Part shown: one piece after another, positions 1 to 12,057 of the stretch | Layout of the letters: each line of letters starts with the position of its first letter | Position numbering within the stretch: position 1 is the stretch's first letter | DNA from: Acanthosoma haemorrhoidale | Taxonomy: Eukaryota; Arthropoda; Insecta; Hemiptera; Acanthosomatidae | DNA length: 64,000 nt | Assembly (NCBI GenBank): GCA_930367205.1 | Contig: OV884012.1 | Location: 152,721,405-152,785,404 of the forward strand | Reading direction: 5' to 3' | The notes under the pieces: generated by a model | What the model was told of the DNA's origin: nothing | Seen by the model: the letters and a program-made list of their open reading frames with translations, nothing else | Databases searched by the model: none | Program-made: the position numbers and the translations under genes

Positions 1-668
1 GACTGAATTAATACTATAAGACTGAAAACAGCATATTGTAGCTTAAAAATTAGTAGTTTCTTTTTTTACTCGAATTGTTAGTTTTTCTTATTACAATTTT
101 AAAAACGTTTTAAGAAAAACTTGGCAGAGCACCTTCTATGTTGCACCTTAGAGAATTATGTTTAAACTAAATAAAATACAATTCCTGTTTTTTGTTTTTG
201 TAAAAATTGAACTTTTTTTTTTTAATGTTTCTAGCTTATTGTAAGGTTTGGCTCAACATTGAACATGATTTTGTAAGAGTAAAAAGTCAAACTCCAACAA
301 GAGTATTCTTACAACAGCATTATATACCAAATTTTATTGATAATGTACAATAAACAATTTTTTTGCAAGCATGTCTTTTTTTAGTTCTGTTGGTTGCAAA
401 TAATGTAAAAAATAATAATAATTTTTTGCAAAGTGACAGTTTTCTCGATGTATTAAAATATACATTATCTTTCACAGGTTTGTTGTAGCCTCTTTATTGT
501 TTTTCCAATCTACATTAAATCTCATTGCATTCTATTTCTGTTACTTTTAATCACAGACATTTTTTTATATATCTTATTCTATATTGTAGTCCTGATTATT
601 AGGTGAAACGTTAGTTTTAGTTAGTAAAAAGATGTGGAGAGGCTGAAGCTTACTATCTAAAATGTAAA
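1..668. other. AT-rich unique sequence, no gene seen
   Basis: I see no open frame of note, no RNA gene and no mobile-element signature in this stretch. It consists of A/T homopolymer-rich sequence. Confidence 0.5.
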
Positions 669-1243
669 AGATGGTTACAAAGAAAAAGGTTGTTATTTGT
701 ATGGCCAAAAGGTTCACCTAATTAACTGACTGATATGATATCCAACCTCCTTTTGTCATTCCCCAGCATTATTGTGTCGGCTTCTGTCGGTATTCTGAAA
801 TAGTATTGCACCAAATATAAAGAATAAAATGTGACTATCGTGAGTATATATATATATATTCATGTTATGACTACTCACGTATCATTAATCAAATGAACAA
901 ATATAAAAGAATGTAGAATGTTTCAGTAGACAAGTTATAAAATAGATGCATCAATATCTTTTGTGGATGTCCAATCTCAGAATTTATTTGTTCCCTTAAC
1001 TGTAGACATTAGAAAATGTACACTATATATTAAACTAATCAAAATATCAAAAAGGTTTATTTTTTGGTTGGTTGCATGTTGGGCCTCCAGTCTGGCTGAA
1101 ATCCTTATTGTGTGGGTTAATAGCTGATGTACACAATACAATGCTGGGGAATGACAAAAGAAGGTTGGATATCATATCAGTCAGTTAATTAGGTGAACCT
1201 TTTGGCCATACAAAAAACAACCATCTTTCTTTGTAACCATCAT
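669..1243. mobile_element. Foldback / MITE-like element with ~108-bp inverted arms
   Basis: The left arm (about 669-777) and the right arm (about 1132-1243) are reverse complements over roughly 108 bp with only a few mismatches. The shared core includes GGCCAAAAGGTTCACCTAAT and the GATATCCAACC segment. The ~354-bp middle is AT-rich, has no ORF and is not inverted. Long arms around a non-coding centre are typical of non-autonomous DNA transposons of the foldback or MITE kind. I could not identify a convincing target-site duplication, so the superfamily is unassigned. The arm identity is directly visible; mobility is inferred. Confidence 0.75.
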
Positions 1244-1609
1244 GTTCTTTTATATGACTGCCTAGCATTTTGTTTATTTTTATTTATTTTTTTCCCGCCC
1301 CAATAACATGTTTAAAGTTACCTAGGGTATAATATTAACATAAGTATATATGGTCACCTTGCCTTTTGGCAAATATATTACATCACTATTTATCATGAAA
1401 ATTGATATTTGATATATATTTTTGGTGTTATTGTTTTTACAAGTGTCAATATAAACTAATGGATCTATGACTTATTCTATTTACTGGTAATTTTATACAG
1501 TCACTACTATGAGAGGAAACAGAATGCACGGATGAAATGTTGATTTTTTGGCTTTGAAGACACTGATGAGGCTGCAGGAGATTTGCATTCATATTACAGT
1601 GTAAACTAA

Positions 1610-1765
1610 ATGACATACACTTTCAGACGACTTTCGGTGTATTCAGGAGAAATGATTGGATGGAGATTTCTGCACGCAGCCAATGAGAGTACAATCAGGA
1701 AGGACATTATTCTGACCACTCAACAATGCCCAGTGAGCTCTTGTGGTGTCAGGATTGTGAACTAG
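1610..1765 (+). CDS. Small ORF or possible terminal exon (51 aa), unrecognised
   Basis: An ATG at 1610 opens a 51-codon frame closed by TAG at 1763-1765. The same frame can also be entered from a plausible splice acceptor, ACTTTCAG, ending at 1627. The protein begins MTYTFRRLSVYSGEMIGW and is rather balanced in composition compared with the AT-rich surroundings, which is the only reason to list it. No family is recognised and no upstream exon is identified. It could be a last exon, a short peptide gene or chance. Confidence 0.2.
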   Translation: MTYTFRRLSVYSGEMIGWRFLHAANESTIRKDIILTTQQCPVSSCGVRIVN

Positions 1766-2107
1766 CCCCTTCTCTCTATACTGACGCCGAATATTTATTG
1801 ATAAAATATGGAAAGGTAGGCGGGTGCTTTATGGTCCGAGAACAGGGTAACTTCTATTTATTCGTGGTGAATTTGGCTGAACATATTGTCTTTTTCTTCT
1901 AATTTGCAGATAAGTCTTACAATATCATAAAGGAAGACAGGGCCCTAAAGGAGGACGATTTGTCACCTTATGTTTGTGCATTAATCTGATAACTGTTCAC
2001 ATTAAAAACAAAAATGCACAAGTTCAGTTTAAGAATTCATTTAATTTAGGGCCTCGAACAATGAAAAAGCTAGCTAATATGATATATGCTCTCGGTATCA
2101 TTAAAAC

Positions 2108-2235
2108 GACTGGATTAATTTTAATGATTGTGATTTGGCTTTGGAAAAACGCACCTATTATCTTGTTTTATGACTGGATTAATTTTAATGATTGTGATTT
2201 GGCTTTGGAAAAACGCACCTATTATCTTGTTTTAT
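2108..2235. repeat. Tandem duplication, 64 bp x 2
   Basis: Two adjacent 64-bp copies (2108-2171 and 2172-2235) begin GACTGGATTAATTTTAATG and are identical as read. Perfect identity suggests a recent replication-slippage or unequal-exchange event. No function is suggested. Confidence 0.9.
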
Positions 2236-2297
2236 GAACTCCATTATTGGTATATAAAACACCATATATATATATATACCTATAATTATAGAAATAT

Positions 2298-2300
<3 letters not shown>

Positions 2301-2342
<42 letters not shown>
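2301..2342. repeat. Poly(A) run, ~42 nt
   Basis: An uninterrupted A-run follows a (TA)n stretch at 2266-2278. It could be the tail of an unrecognised retroposed sequence lying to its left, or a simple homopolymer. No clear target-site duplication was seen. Confidence 0.8.
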
Positions 2343-2343
<1 letters not shown>

Positions 2344-2721
2344 CGTAGATCAATTTTCTTTAAAAGGAGAAAATGGCGATAATCCTTGCTTTGACGCGGC
2401 CGGCGGCTGTACCCCCAGCTGCCCCCCTACGTCCTGACCAGCCTGCATAATTGACTGGAGATCAAAAATAGTTTTTTGGCCTGTTTTTTTTTCCCCACCT
2501 ATCAAGTCCGCCGGGGCATGTGTGGACTGAGGGCTGAGTCATTGTCCGGCGTACAGCTGTTGTCCGAGCGACACCAAGTTTTAGTTTTTTTGACCATCTC
2601 CTCTGTTTGTCTCTCCGCCTTTGTCATCTTCATTATCATCTACCACCGGTCGGCTAACTAGGCCGTTTCTCTTCCCCTGTCCGTCAGCTTCACAGTTCGT
2701 TACCGCGCATAAACTTATCAT
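2343..2721. other. GC-richer unique stretch, unassigned
   Basis: GC content rises here (for example GACGCGGCCGGCGGC near 2394). Open frames of about 60 codons exist but show no recognisable domain. It might be a remnant of a retroposed sequence or a regulatory region. I see nothing decisive. Confidence 0.3.
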
Positions 2722-2790
2722 AACATATCAGCGCGAACAATAAATGGACGCTATGGAGTACGTATTTCATTTACCACTTCTGGGGAGGGG

Positions 2791-2852
<62 letters not shown>

Positions 2853-2854
2853 GG

Positions 2855-2948
<94 letters not shown>
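2722..2948 (+). repeat. Dispersed ~65-bp sequence followed by long (GA)n microsatellite, copy 1
   Basis: Positions 2722-2783 match 4852-4915 closely; both contain AATAAATGGACGCTATGGAG and TATTTCATTTACC. A nearly pure (GA)n array runs from about 2790 to 2948. The apparent Arg-Glu-repeat open frame through it is a by-product of the dinucleotide repeat, not a gene. The repeated pairing of this sequence with a GA tail suggests a short retroposon or mobile element carrying the microsatellite as its tail. Confidence 0.8.
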
Positions 2949-2952
<4 letters not shown>

Positions 2953-3099
2953 TCTTTACACCACCTTAAATTAACTATTATTCATTATTTTTTAAAGGGT
3001 GGCTTTTATTTTACCATATTTGGGTTAACATATAAAACTTCCAAGATGAATAAAATCACATTATGTCTATGTTCTAATTTATAGGTTTTGTCTATAAAT

Positions 3100-3589
3100 T
3101 GACCTATGACTATATTGTCAAAGGTAGCCCATTTTTCATCGCCTGTTACAATCCTGTTTAAAAAAAGGCTCGATTTTTACCCGACTTGTGGCGATTGATA
3201 TGCGATCTTCTTTATTCCCTTTACTGAGATTGTGAGGTACCCATACTCCTAACTTGCTGACTTTCCCTAATTCTTCTAGGTGGCGGTTATTAGTTAATTG
3301 TGGTGTATTCAACCTTTCTGCTATACCTCTTGTTGATTGACTTGGATTTTGCTCCAATATTGCCTTTTAAAGGTTGTCGTCAAAATCGGAAGGGCGTCCC
3401 GGCCTCGGTTCGTCTTTTAAGGTCGTATCTCCAGAACGGAATTTTATAAACCAATTTCTAACTGCCCGATCAGTTATTAGCCCTTCACCATATACACTAT
3501 ATATTTTTTACAGCTGTCGCCCTAGCACTATTGCCTTGTTTAAATTCCCAAAGCATTACATGACGAATATGTACTTTTTGACTCTCCAT
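3100..3589 (-). pseudogene. Truncated, frameshifted mariner-family transposase
   Basis: On the minus strand an ATG at 3589-3587 begins MESQKVHIRHVMLWEFKQGN, the usual start of mariner transposases. It continues through the N-terminal helix-turn-helix region and a proline/arginine linker (PRPGRPSDFD) to the segment LGKVSKLGVWVPH. After a frameshift it reaches RIVTGDEKW, which holds the first catalytic Asp of the mariner DD(34)D triad. Similarity is lost just after that motif, so the second and third catalytic Asp are absent. In-frame stops (TAG near 3500) and at least one frameshift break the frame. Terminal inverted repeats are not seen at either side. It is a dead fragment of a Tc1/mariner-superfamily DNA transposon. 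Confidence 0.85.
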
Positions 3590-3600
3590 TTCAGAGGTTA

Positions 3601-4851
3601 AAAAAAACAGTTTAACGTAACGTGTATCACACAAAACAGTTGACATAAGACTAACTGAAGCCTTGTCTACTTAGTGAAAACAAAAACTTGTCATGGTAAC
3701 TCATAGCGGGCAGATACGAACAATAGATTTTACTTAGCTGCAAGTTACTTATGACTCGACCTGATAGATCCAATATCCACGCTTCTACCATTGTTCATGA
3801 TAGTCCCTCCATCCATCCTTGGTCCCTTCTCCATATCCCACTTAACCATAGCCAAAACTTAAGTACATCTTGGTCACAGATATCCTCCTTCCATCAAATT
3901 TCTTACTTTGCTTACACTCTGTCTGTTACTTGTACCCCATCTTCTTTATCTGATTACTTTTTCCCTTGTCTTGTCTCCACACTGGGTAACTCTAATAACA
4001 CCACGCACTAATGTTATGCGATAAGCAAATGGTAAATAATTCTTTTCCATCGCTAAAAATAAATTTTGAACTGTTCAATTGCCCAAGTTGCGGCATCTTC
4101 CCAGCGCGCTGTCTTAAAAAAAATATTTCCTCAAACGAGAAATAGTTCAAAATCGCTAATTTGACTCCGGTAACCAATCATTTAGTTACTGTTATTGATC
4201 CAACCTGTAATTATCTTATTAGTTTGTCAAATTTTGAAGGGCGCCTGTATAATTATCTTCACCAATTAAATCTAATTGTTGCACGACATGCGATCTTTCA
4301 AGACGGGAGAGCCCGTTGCGGTGTTTCTTAAAAGACTAATTAAGAGCGGGATGGATGTCTTTGAGAATTCCATTCCCCAATTCTGCTCACGCCGAAGTGT
4401 TGGATTTTCACAGCTACGAAATATTCTGATTAGTATTTTAACGAAATTTCTTCTGTGATTCTGAACTGCAAGTGTACAGTCCACTAAAGTCTCAAGAAAT
4501 ATTACATATTATTGATCAGAACGTCAATATCTTCAATACTCTGCTTGACAAGAAAATATTTATTTTTTAATGGCAAAATAATTTATTGATTATTTTTATG
4601 GCACTGCTTTTAATTGTAGTACCAGAAAATGTAACTACTATGCAACATTTCATACTTATAACAAGGGAATAACTAGCATAGTTGCTAACACAACTTCCAA
4701 CGACTATTTGTAATCATAATTTAACAAATGTCTTTCTCACGTTCAGGTATAATTCACTTTCCACATTAGAAGGTATAAACCACTTTGTTTTCTACACATA
4801 TCCTATAACAAACTAGCAGAACATGTTTACATTGCATCAACCCTATCAACT
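3601..4851. other. Unique sequence, no gene supported
   Basis: The stretch 3601-3740 may hold mariner 5' flank. The remainder contains only short open frames on both strands (for example 3751-4011 and 4272-4484) with no recognisable motif or strong splice sites. Confidence 0.4.
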
Positions 4852-4944
4852 TTTACATATCAGCATGGACAATAAATGGACGCTATGGAGCATGTATTTC
4901 ATTTACCGCTTCGGGGTTCAAATTTCCGGGAGTCCGGGAACAAG

Positions 4945-5029
<85 letters not shown>
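4852..5029 (+). repeat. Dispersed ~65-bp sequence followed by (GA)n microsatellite, copy 2
   Basis: This is the second copy of the sequence at 2722-2783. It is followed by GGGGTTCAAATTTCCGG, which resembles a pol III B box, and then by a (GA)n array from about 4949 to 5029. Similarity to copy 1 stops where the purine repeat begins. Confidence 0.8.
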
Positions 5030-5032
<3 letters not shown>

Positions 5033-6599
5033 AATTTCACCATTGATTGTCTTCTTATTAGCTTTTACAATAAATAGCTAATTTAAATTTAGGGAAAAAA
5101 ACAAACAAAAATAAATCTATCAAAATAATTATAAGCTGTCCATTGGGTACTCGCATTTCACTTAACTCTACCTCATTTGGTTTGCATTCTTTTGTACATA
5201 GCTCACCTTACCGATGATGTTTAATACCTACTTTCTTTTCTTGTTAGCTTTGAAAAGGCGATCTCCCAACAATAAACTCCTATTTGTTTCTATATTCACT
5301 GCAAACTATGAATACGCATTATCCATATGCAAGTTTAATCACAGCGACAGGACGACCCTTGCAAACGTGCTAACGACCTAGTCCAACTTTACTAATTAGA
5401 GGATCGGGCCGTGTTAAGTGCACGACCAAAGGTGCAGTTAAAAGTTGTTTCGCCAACATCAGATAATGTTTCTACCAGTTACAGTTGCTGAAAAGTTTTA
5501 CGTTGCTGTTGAACCTTCTGTTCAGTACTGTTGACAAGAACAATACATTTCAGTATTATTGTTAGAAATTGTGAGCAATAGTACGACTGCCTGAGAAAAA
5601 ACAGGCAGGTGGCTGGAACAATGAATGTTTCATGAGCAGTCGGCTAGTTTGCAGATACTCACGAATGGTAATTATTACATTGCGCTAAGGACTTACAACA
5701 CAACTTTTATTGCCCATAAAACCTTACTAGCGTCTCCACAATCGTCTGTATTTTCCAATATTTGTTTTTCATAATTAAACGGTAATATCGACAGTAACAC
5801 CACAAAATTGGAATCTAATGTGATGTAGCAAACAATTAAGGTTTATTTGTTTTTTTTTGGTAGAAATCACCAAAACATGACGTATGCTATTAATCAAGAC
5901 GTCGAAATCTTTAATTCGACACCTTCCTCCAGTACGACAGGAAAATAATTTTTTTTAAATTACTTCAGTAATTGATAAAAGACCCTTTTTTAATTAATTT
6001 TTATGGGGTTGTTTTATTTTTAGCATCACTGGGCCATAAGAGGGGTGTAGAGCTAAAGTTTCTAGATTACAGTTTGTTAATAACCTTCTGTAATTATACT
6101 TCATTAAAGTCTGAAGGTACTTTAAAATCTTTTAATGTGACATTAATTCTACTGAGTACAATATAAAAATGAATATACACATACAATACAGTAGTAACTA
6201 ATTAATTTATAAACGCTTCATTATGTTTTATGGGGTCGGAAACATCTTGAGTGTGTTTGGACTTAACTTCTCTGTAAAGTTTCCTTGTTATTTAACTTTA
6301 TGTTGTCACTTGTGTCTTTGTCCTGACGGTTTTGAGTCCTTTGTTCCATCTGTAGACATGAAATTTGATGCATAGATTACAGTTTATTACTACATGAAAT
6401 ATAATCAGGGTGCCTGTCATAATTTATCATTTGCTTGGTAAATGAATTAGTATTTCTCTCATATTATGTTCAGTAGGATATCACAATATCCGGCGAGTTC
6501 TTTAAGGATTATATGTTGGGACTCTGTAGTGGACTACAATTAAAAAAAGAAAATTAGAATCAATAAACAGTCTATCAAAGTACGAAAGAAAGAATCACC
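5030..6599. other. Unique AT-rich sequence, no gene supported
   Basis: There are no long open frames and no repeat shared with the rest of the window. The frame at 5972-6166 is AT-rich and has no recognisable domain. Confidence 0.45.
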
Positions 6600-7186
6600 A
6601 AACTAGAGAGACTAAGTTTTGCAACCAGTAACGTATATATCAAGAATATAATAATACACTACAATATGAAAATAAGACACTACAACACAGTAATATTATA
6701 TGGGATGGAAACCTCATGCCTCCCCAATCTAGAAAAACTACTAAGAATAGAACGGAGATTCCTAAGAAGGATGGCCCAAAAAAGACACAAGAAGGATACA
6801 GGCTAAGATCCAACCAGGAAATCTACAAAGACACAAAAGACCTAGAAACGGGCATAAGGATCAGGAGACTGAACTTCCACGGACATATGGCAAGAATGGC
6901 CCCGGAAAGACTAAACAAGGAAATATTCCAGAAAATCCGAGGATACAAACGCTCAAGGGAATACACCAAGCAGATGAAGGAAGAAACTGAAAGACTAGGA
7001 ATAACGGAGCAGGATTGTCAGGACGGAGAAAGATATAGGAAAAGACTGAGGGAAATCAAGGTTCTTGTGGTAAAGAAAAAATCGAAAAAGGGAGTCGCGT
7101 GGACAGAAGAAAGAAAACAAAAGCAAGGAGAGATAATGAGGGAAAAATGGAAGGAAAAGCAAAAACAAGAAAAGAACCTAAAGTAA
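6600..7186 (+). pseudogene. 3' end of a non-LTR retrotransposon reverse-transcriptase ORF, frameshifted
   Basis: The first segment (from about 6600) reads KLERLSFATSNVYIKNII and then LYGMETSCLPNLEKLLRIER, the post-catalytic region of endonuclease/reverse-transcriptase ORFs. Near 6775-6790 the homologous reading shifts to another frame and continues as GYRLRSNQEIYKDTKDLETG and IRRLNFHGHMARMAPERLN. These are the conserved segments 'GYRLRSNEEIY' and 'RRxxFyGHmxRM' of such elements. It ends in a Lys-rich tail with a TAA at about 7184-7186. The palm domain with the YADD motif is missing, consistent with 5' truncation on insertion plus decay. The exact clade (RTE- or Jockey-like) cannot be fixed from this part. 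Confidence 0.75.
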
Positions 7187-8164
7187 TGATATTCGCGTGT
7201 TCTTTAAGGTATTTCCGTGACAAAAAAAAATATAGTAATATGAATATTTTATAGACGGGAATACACTTATACATTTTACTATGTCTATATGTCAAATTTT
7301 ACTATTGAAAGGAACCAGAAATGACCAAACAAAGTTAATGAACAACCAAAATACATTAGAAGACAATACCAGTAAGTAATAAAAAAAAAAATTAAATATC
7401 ACTAAATAACATACAGTTATAGTTACGAATAAGTAATGAAATAAGGTAGACATTTATGATAAACCACTAGAAGTTGTAGAAAAAAAAACACGAGTGTTGT
7501 ATACTAATCATCTGAGTCAAGAAACAAGTCATGAGAACAAGTATATCAGAATCCTGATTAACAATTGCAGGTGCATTTTGAACCAATTCAATTGCGCTGT
7601 TGACAATTAAAGAGTATCTGCATCACCAACAGCCTGTGCATCATTTTAATCAGTTGATATTTGTTTTCAGTATTGACTCCCGCACCCATCAGATATTTTA
7701 ATACTGCCTTTGGCATAGTACCCATCAAATAATTACTATGGCAACTGATATGAAATGCTTTTAGACGTCACATTTAACTGATATACAATTGACTTGTTTC
7801 ATTTCACTGCAGGATGTAAGTAGACTCAGTGAATTTTAGAGTTGTCCGAACGCTCGAGAAGATTCTTTCTCATCGATGCTTTTGAATTCATCGTTTATAA
7901 GCTGAGTTGACTGTTCTTCTCGTTCCTAAGTTTTCGAAGAGTGGCATTAAGTTTGGGACAATTTCGTATTTGAAATAACTAGAAAGTCGTCGGCTGGGGT
8001 TTTTATCTCAGAAAGTATTTAAGAATTTGTCATACTCCATGGGTAAAATGAAGTAAGTCATAATCATTTTGACATTGTACAAACGGAGCTCCAGTGGATC
8101 CTTACTGTTCAGTGGTGTCAAGTTGTAATCTGAATTTAGAATTAAGGCTTCTTATGCGTGGATC
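7187..8164. other. Unique AT-rich sequence, no gene supported
   Basis: Nothing beyond short A/T runs and unremarkable short open frames is seen. Confidence 0.45.
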
Positions 8165-8580
8165 TTTATCAACCTTATTATGATAAAATTACAATCTGCC
8201 TCATTGGGCAATAAGTAATTGTGATAAATGTTTTCATTCATACCATATTTACAATTTTCATTCACTCGCTCATTCATGCAGTATTTACAAACAGCCCAGA
8301 GACCTCCCAAATCCACTTGGTTGTCACCTCCCTCGCATGCGAAAGAGGAAGCGGAGTCTTAGAAAGTCCCACATGCTCCTCCGTCAGCCGCGTCACCGGA
8401 TACTATCCACTGGAGGCCGACGAAGAGCTCGAGAGCCACATACGCTCAGGACATGATTGGGGAAACTAGCCATTGCCAGGACTCCCACTGTCATGAGGCC
8501 ACTGTGGTTTCAGCCTCCTAGGAGTTTTTATAGGGATGTGTGGTGCAGGAATGACTGTGCTACGGGATTAGGGCATGGCA
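8165..8580 (-). mobile_element. Jk-A (Jockey-like) retrotransposon 3' end, copy a
   Basis: Reading the minus strand, the copy begins in the last codons of the reverse-transcriptase ORF (the NPxPLAQSLHCTTH region, degenerate here). It then runs through the GC-rich 3' UTR containing CTCCGCTTCCTCTTTCGCA-type sequence and the GAGCGAGTGAATGAAAATTG block, and ends near AGATTGTAATTTTATCATAA. The same 3' UTR occurs at 17708-18004, 30562-31221, 43198-43582, 49679-50095 and 51285-51955, and a coding-only copy lies at 12058-12748. It is 5' truncated, as is usual for target-primed reverse transcription. The short open frame on the plus strand is a shadow. Confidence 0.85.
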
Positions 8581-8952
8581 TTATATGTAAATATAAGATA
8601 TATTTTAATATATAATTTTTATATAAGCAAAAGTTCAGATCAGGTCGCTCCCAGGACATTTTTTCTTTGATTAGTTGTCTTAATAATTATTATCGACAAG
8701 TGAGATCCATAGCATAAGGAAATTGACGATATTAAGGATTGTATACTAAGTGAAGGTTTCTTAGTTTCGTTCAGTTTTGTGTGGTGTCTAGGCAGCAGGT
8801 ATAGAAGTGGCCTACCTGCAACAGATACTAAACTAACGAAAAAATGGCAGAGGACCGACCCCTTAAGAACAGGTGGTTCATCTGGCCCTCCAACCCCCTT
8901 ATTCGCCCAGACCTCTTCGCCCGAAGCCGAAAGCGGGCCAAATTAAGGAATA
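8581..8952. other. Unique sequence between retrotransposon ends
   Basis: No feature is recognised. A C-rich patch near 8880-8935 (GGCCCTCCAACCCCC) has no assigned role. Confidence 0.35.
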
Positions 8953-9661
8953 CTTTTTTTTTTTTTAATTTCTAAACCCCTTTAATAATAACATATTTAG
9001 CAATTTACAATGCAATTACAAAGTTCAATTTAACAATTTCTCCTCGTACTGTGATGCGCTGATGCATTCGAAGGAGGTTGGGTCACATAACAATATCAGA
9101 TTGACGTTAAAATTACAATGGAATGTATAAATACTAGATGATGGGGCTCACCTTCAGTTTACAAATGTGGAAAAAACCAACTAAAAACTAAACCTAAAAC
9201 TAGAACCTAAGACTAAAGCTTTCCTGCCGCGACAGCGTCCTGCCATCGATGGGGGAACGGAGCGGGGGTTATCGTGTTAAACACCGGGTTTGTCAGGTAT
9301 TGCAGGGAGTAGAAAAATTTGATATGTCTACGTTGGATGAATTCATCCTCCGTAGGCAGCTTAAAGATCTAGCGCAGCTCACTGTTGCTCCGCTACTCGA
9401 ATTAAGTATTTCTGACCACTTTCATCAGTGTAGCGTTTTGGAATTGTTGGAGTCGCCGAGCTGTCGTATACGTCAGATAACGAAAAAGCGGTGCACCATA
9501 CTCTTTCCCTTTTGGAAAGAGAAAATTACGCAGTCAGTCTTACCTGCGTTTACAGAGATATTGAGTCTCCCCAATCTCTCACTAATCTGGTTAAAGGAAT
9601 AATGGTTCAATTCTGTGCCCATATGGCAAAGAGAACGAAATTGAATTACAACTATCTCCAT
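8953..9661 (-). mobile_element. Jk-B (Jockey-like) retrotransposon 3' end, copy a, internally deleted
   Basis: On the minus strand 9661-9473 encodes ISERLGRLNISVNAGKTDC, matching the thumb-region pattern 'LixxLxxxxIxVNxxKT' seen in the Jk-C element at 27050 onwards. After a deletion the C-terminal block KLPTEDEFIQRRHIKFFYSL and PFPHRWQ follows (about 9395-9245). This aligns with KFELPTITEAIRRRHIKFFD and PLPARWQ of Jk-C. A ~290-nt 3' UTR contains AGGTGAGCCCCATCA and ends TAGAAATT plus an A-run (T-run 8955-8967 on plus). Several stops and frameshifts make it non-functional. Confidence 0.8.
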
Positions 9662-10825
9662 TAGGAAAAAAACTTTCTACAATTTTCAGTATGGTATCAA
9701 ATTGAAGATCTGAGAATGATAATAAGTATTGTGCATGGCGGCACAATTGTAATTAATGCTCAGTAGACGATTATTACAAAAACGTTGTTATACGTGTTAA
9801 TAAAGGTGTTTTTGCAAACGCGAACGAAACCATTAATTTCGTATCATTCATGACTCTGACCAGCAACAATTCCAACATATCCAATAGTTCATCAATTTTA
9901 TGACTTACAACACATAAAGATAAGAAAAAAGCATTGATTGTTCGCAATCAAAACTCATTCCGTGATTTACAAAAAAAAGATGATATTTTTGCATGCTAGT
10001 GCATGCTCAAAATTAATGTAGTCCTATGAAAAGTAATATAAATGCCATTAATATTTTCCGGGTATACTTAAGAAAATATTTTGGCGGTTGTAGTGGACTA
10101 TAAATACAAAAGTAAAATAACATATATAATATATAATTTATATATATGTAAGCAGCTGTGACTGGGCTTACAAATCCCCATGTACCAACCAATGGAGCGT
10201 GTTAAAGCGACTACTTTTTTATGTTAGCGTTAATAAAAATTATTCAATAACACTTAGGGAATCGATAAAGAGCGAGTAGTTAATAAGATGATCATAAGAA
10301 ATAGTTGATTTGTGTGATAATTAACAGAGAGGAATTCATAATTGAGGATGTTGCAATGTGCAAGTCGGTAATTTGCAGACAAGAGCGTCCGCCATTATCG
10401 GGAGGGGGGTATCTCTTTGTGCAAGATTGCAGAAAATGGCGGCGCTTGTGTCGTAATCGCTTCGCCAATCTCACACCACCATGGCCACCTCTCTGCCTGT
10501 TGTAATTTTTCATTTTTATGCTAATTATACAGGTAATAATACATTGTTTTATATTGCAGAAAGATAATATCAAAAGTATAACGACTAAACAGTGGCATGA
10601 CTCTGTGTTCCTGTCACTTGGGCTAAACAGTCATTTATAGGTTAGTTTTTCCTCATTCGTATTTCATTTCTATTTAAATTATTAATGTATATGAAGTAAT
10701 ATATGAATATACTATCATCGTGTTTATTATTAATAATAAAATGAAGAGCCAAGTTTGATGAGTTACTCAATTAAGTGTTTCAATATAGTTGCGATTTTAA
10801 TTATTTTTTTTTTAATATTACGATG
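9662..10825. other. Unique sequence, no gene supported
   Basis: The 10292-10573 segment has overlapping open frames on both strands and a GC-richer patch (10380-10500) but no recognisable domain or convincing splice sites. Confidence 0.4.
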
Positions 10826-10880
10826 TTGCACACCATGACTCCACCACATTTCCCGCATCGATGGCTACAGGCACTGCGGT
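10826..10880 (+). mobile_element. Jk-B fragment, C-terminal codons only, copy e
   Basis: This short stretch encodes HTMTPPHFPHRW, the Jk-B C-terminal motif 'TMTPPPLPHRW', with CCCGCATCGATGG as the nucleotide signature. The 3' UTR is not recognisable after it. Confidence 0.6.
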
Positions 10881-11198
10881 AAACGTAGGTTTGCTTAGCT
10901 TACTACTTACAGCACCATCATATTCAAATTTCAACAATAATTGCATTATATAGATATTTTATAGTTAATATTATATATAATGTAGCACAACTAGAGAAGA
11001 TTGTGAAGTACCAGAAGGAAAAGTAATCGTAGTAGTCCATTTAACACATGTTACATATTGAGCATTGGAGATCTATTATTAATTGGAAACCCTATTTAAC
11101 TAGATTGGGTAATAATTTATTTTTTTAATAACAAATGATTGATGAATCTCTAGAGTGCTGGTTTAAAAAAAATAAAAATACTCTTTTTATGCAAGTTT

Positions 11199-11546
11199 TA
11201 ATGATTTTGTGTAATTATAGCCCACCTAAGCCCCTTCATATATCAGTTGTTATTAATCAATCTATGATTATTTAGACTACTCGAAATTGAAGAAAGTTTT
11301 CACTAACGATTTTTGGAGATGGCTGAAATTCAAAATTTAAAATGAAGTCCAACATACAGAAAATATAGGAGCTAATGATTTTGTGTAATTATAGCCCACC
11401 TAAGCCCCTTCATATATCAGTTATTATTAATCAATCTATGATTATTTAGACTTCTCGAAATTGAAGAAAGTTTTCACTAACGGTTTTTGGAGATGGCTGA
11501 AATTCAAAATTTAAAATGAAGTCCAACATACAGAAAATATAGGAGC
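11199..11546. repeat. Tandem duplication, 174 bp x 2
   Basis: Copies at 11199-11372 and 11373-11546 are nearly identical (a few substitutions), and a ~10-bp partial third start follows. The unit begins AATGATTTTGTGTAATTATA. There is no ORF through it. Confidence 0.9.
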
Positions 11547-12057
11547 TAATGATTTTAAAATAATAAAAACACTTTAAAAGTTCAGTTCATGAATAAGGTC
11601 CTCTTGGTTTCACGGTGACTGTGAGCTGCTATAGCTTCCAGCTAGTTTCAACTACCGAAATTTCAATGACTACATTTTATTTTATTACATATTTCAAGTA
11701 TGATCAATGGTAATTTTTATTGTTTTCAAAAGTGGCGTTTTCAAGTTTGACATCGTTATAGTTTTTCTTCTTTGATGTATTATCAAGTTTCAGAAATTTT
11801 AATAAAACATTTATTTTGATCAATTTTAAATAGGGGTTGAAAAGGGGTTTCCAGACGATGCGGGTCATTGCTACACCTAGAATAGTTTTAAGCTCTTGCC
11901 GTTTAACTAGAGCATGTGGAAGGCAGGGGAGGAGCCTTTAGCATTATTACATAATAGTTTATACAATAATAATAAAAAATGTAGCATGTAATCCATGTAG
12001 CACATCCACTACCACATTTAAACATATCACTTACATTAATATTTTTATATTTAAATT

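Noticed and set aside
2744..2974. Arg-Glu repeat open frames across the GA arrays (also 4823-5077)
   Set aside because: These are a direct consequence of (GA)n dinucleotide repeats in a frame without stops; there is no sign of a gene.
8221..8469. Plus-strand 82-aa frame (and similar frames at 17756-17956 and 43262-43447, plus minus-strand 49739-50044)
   Set aside because: These are antisense readings of the Jk-A 3' UTR; recurrence reflects the repeat, not a conserved gene.
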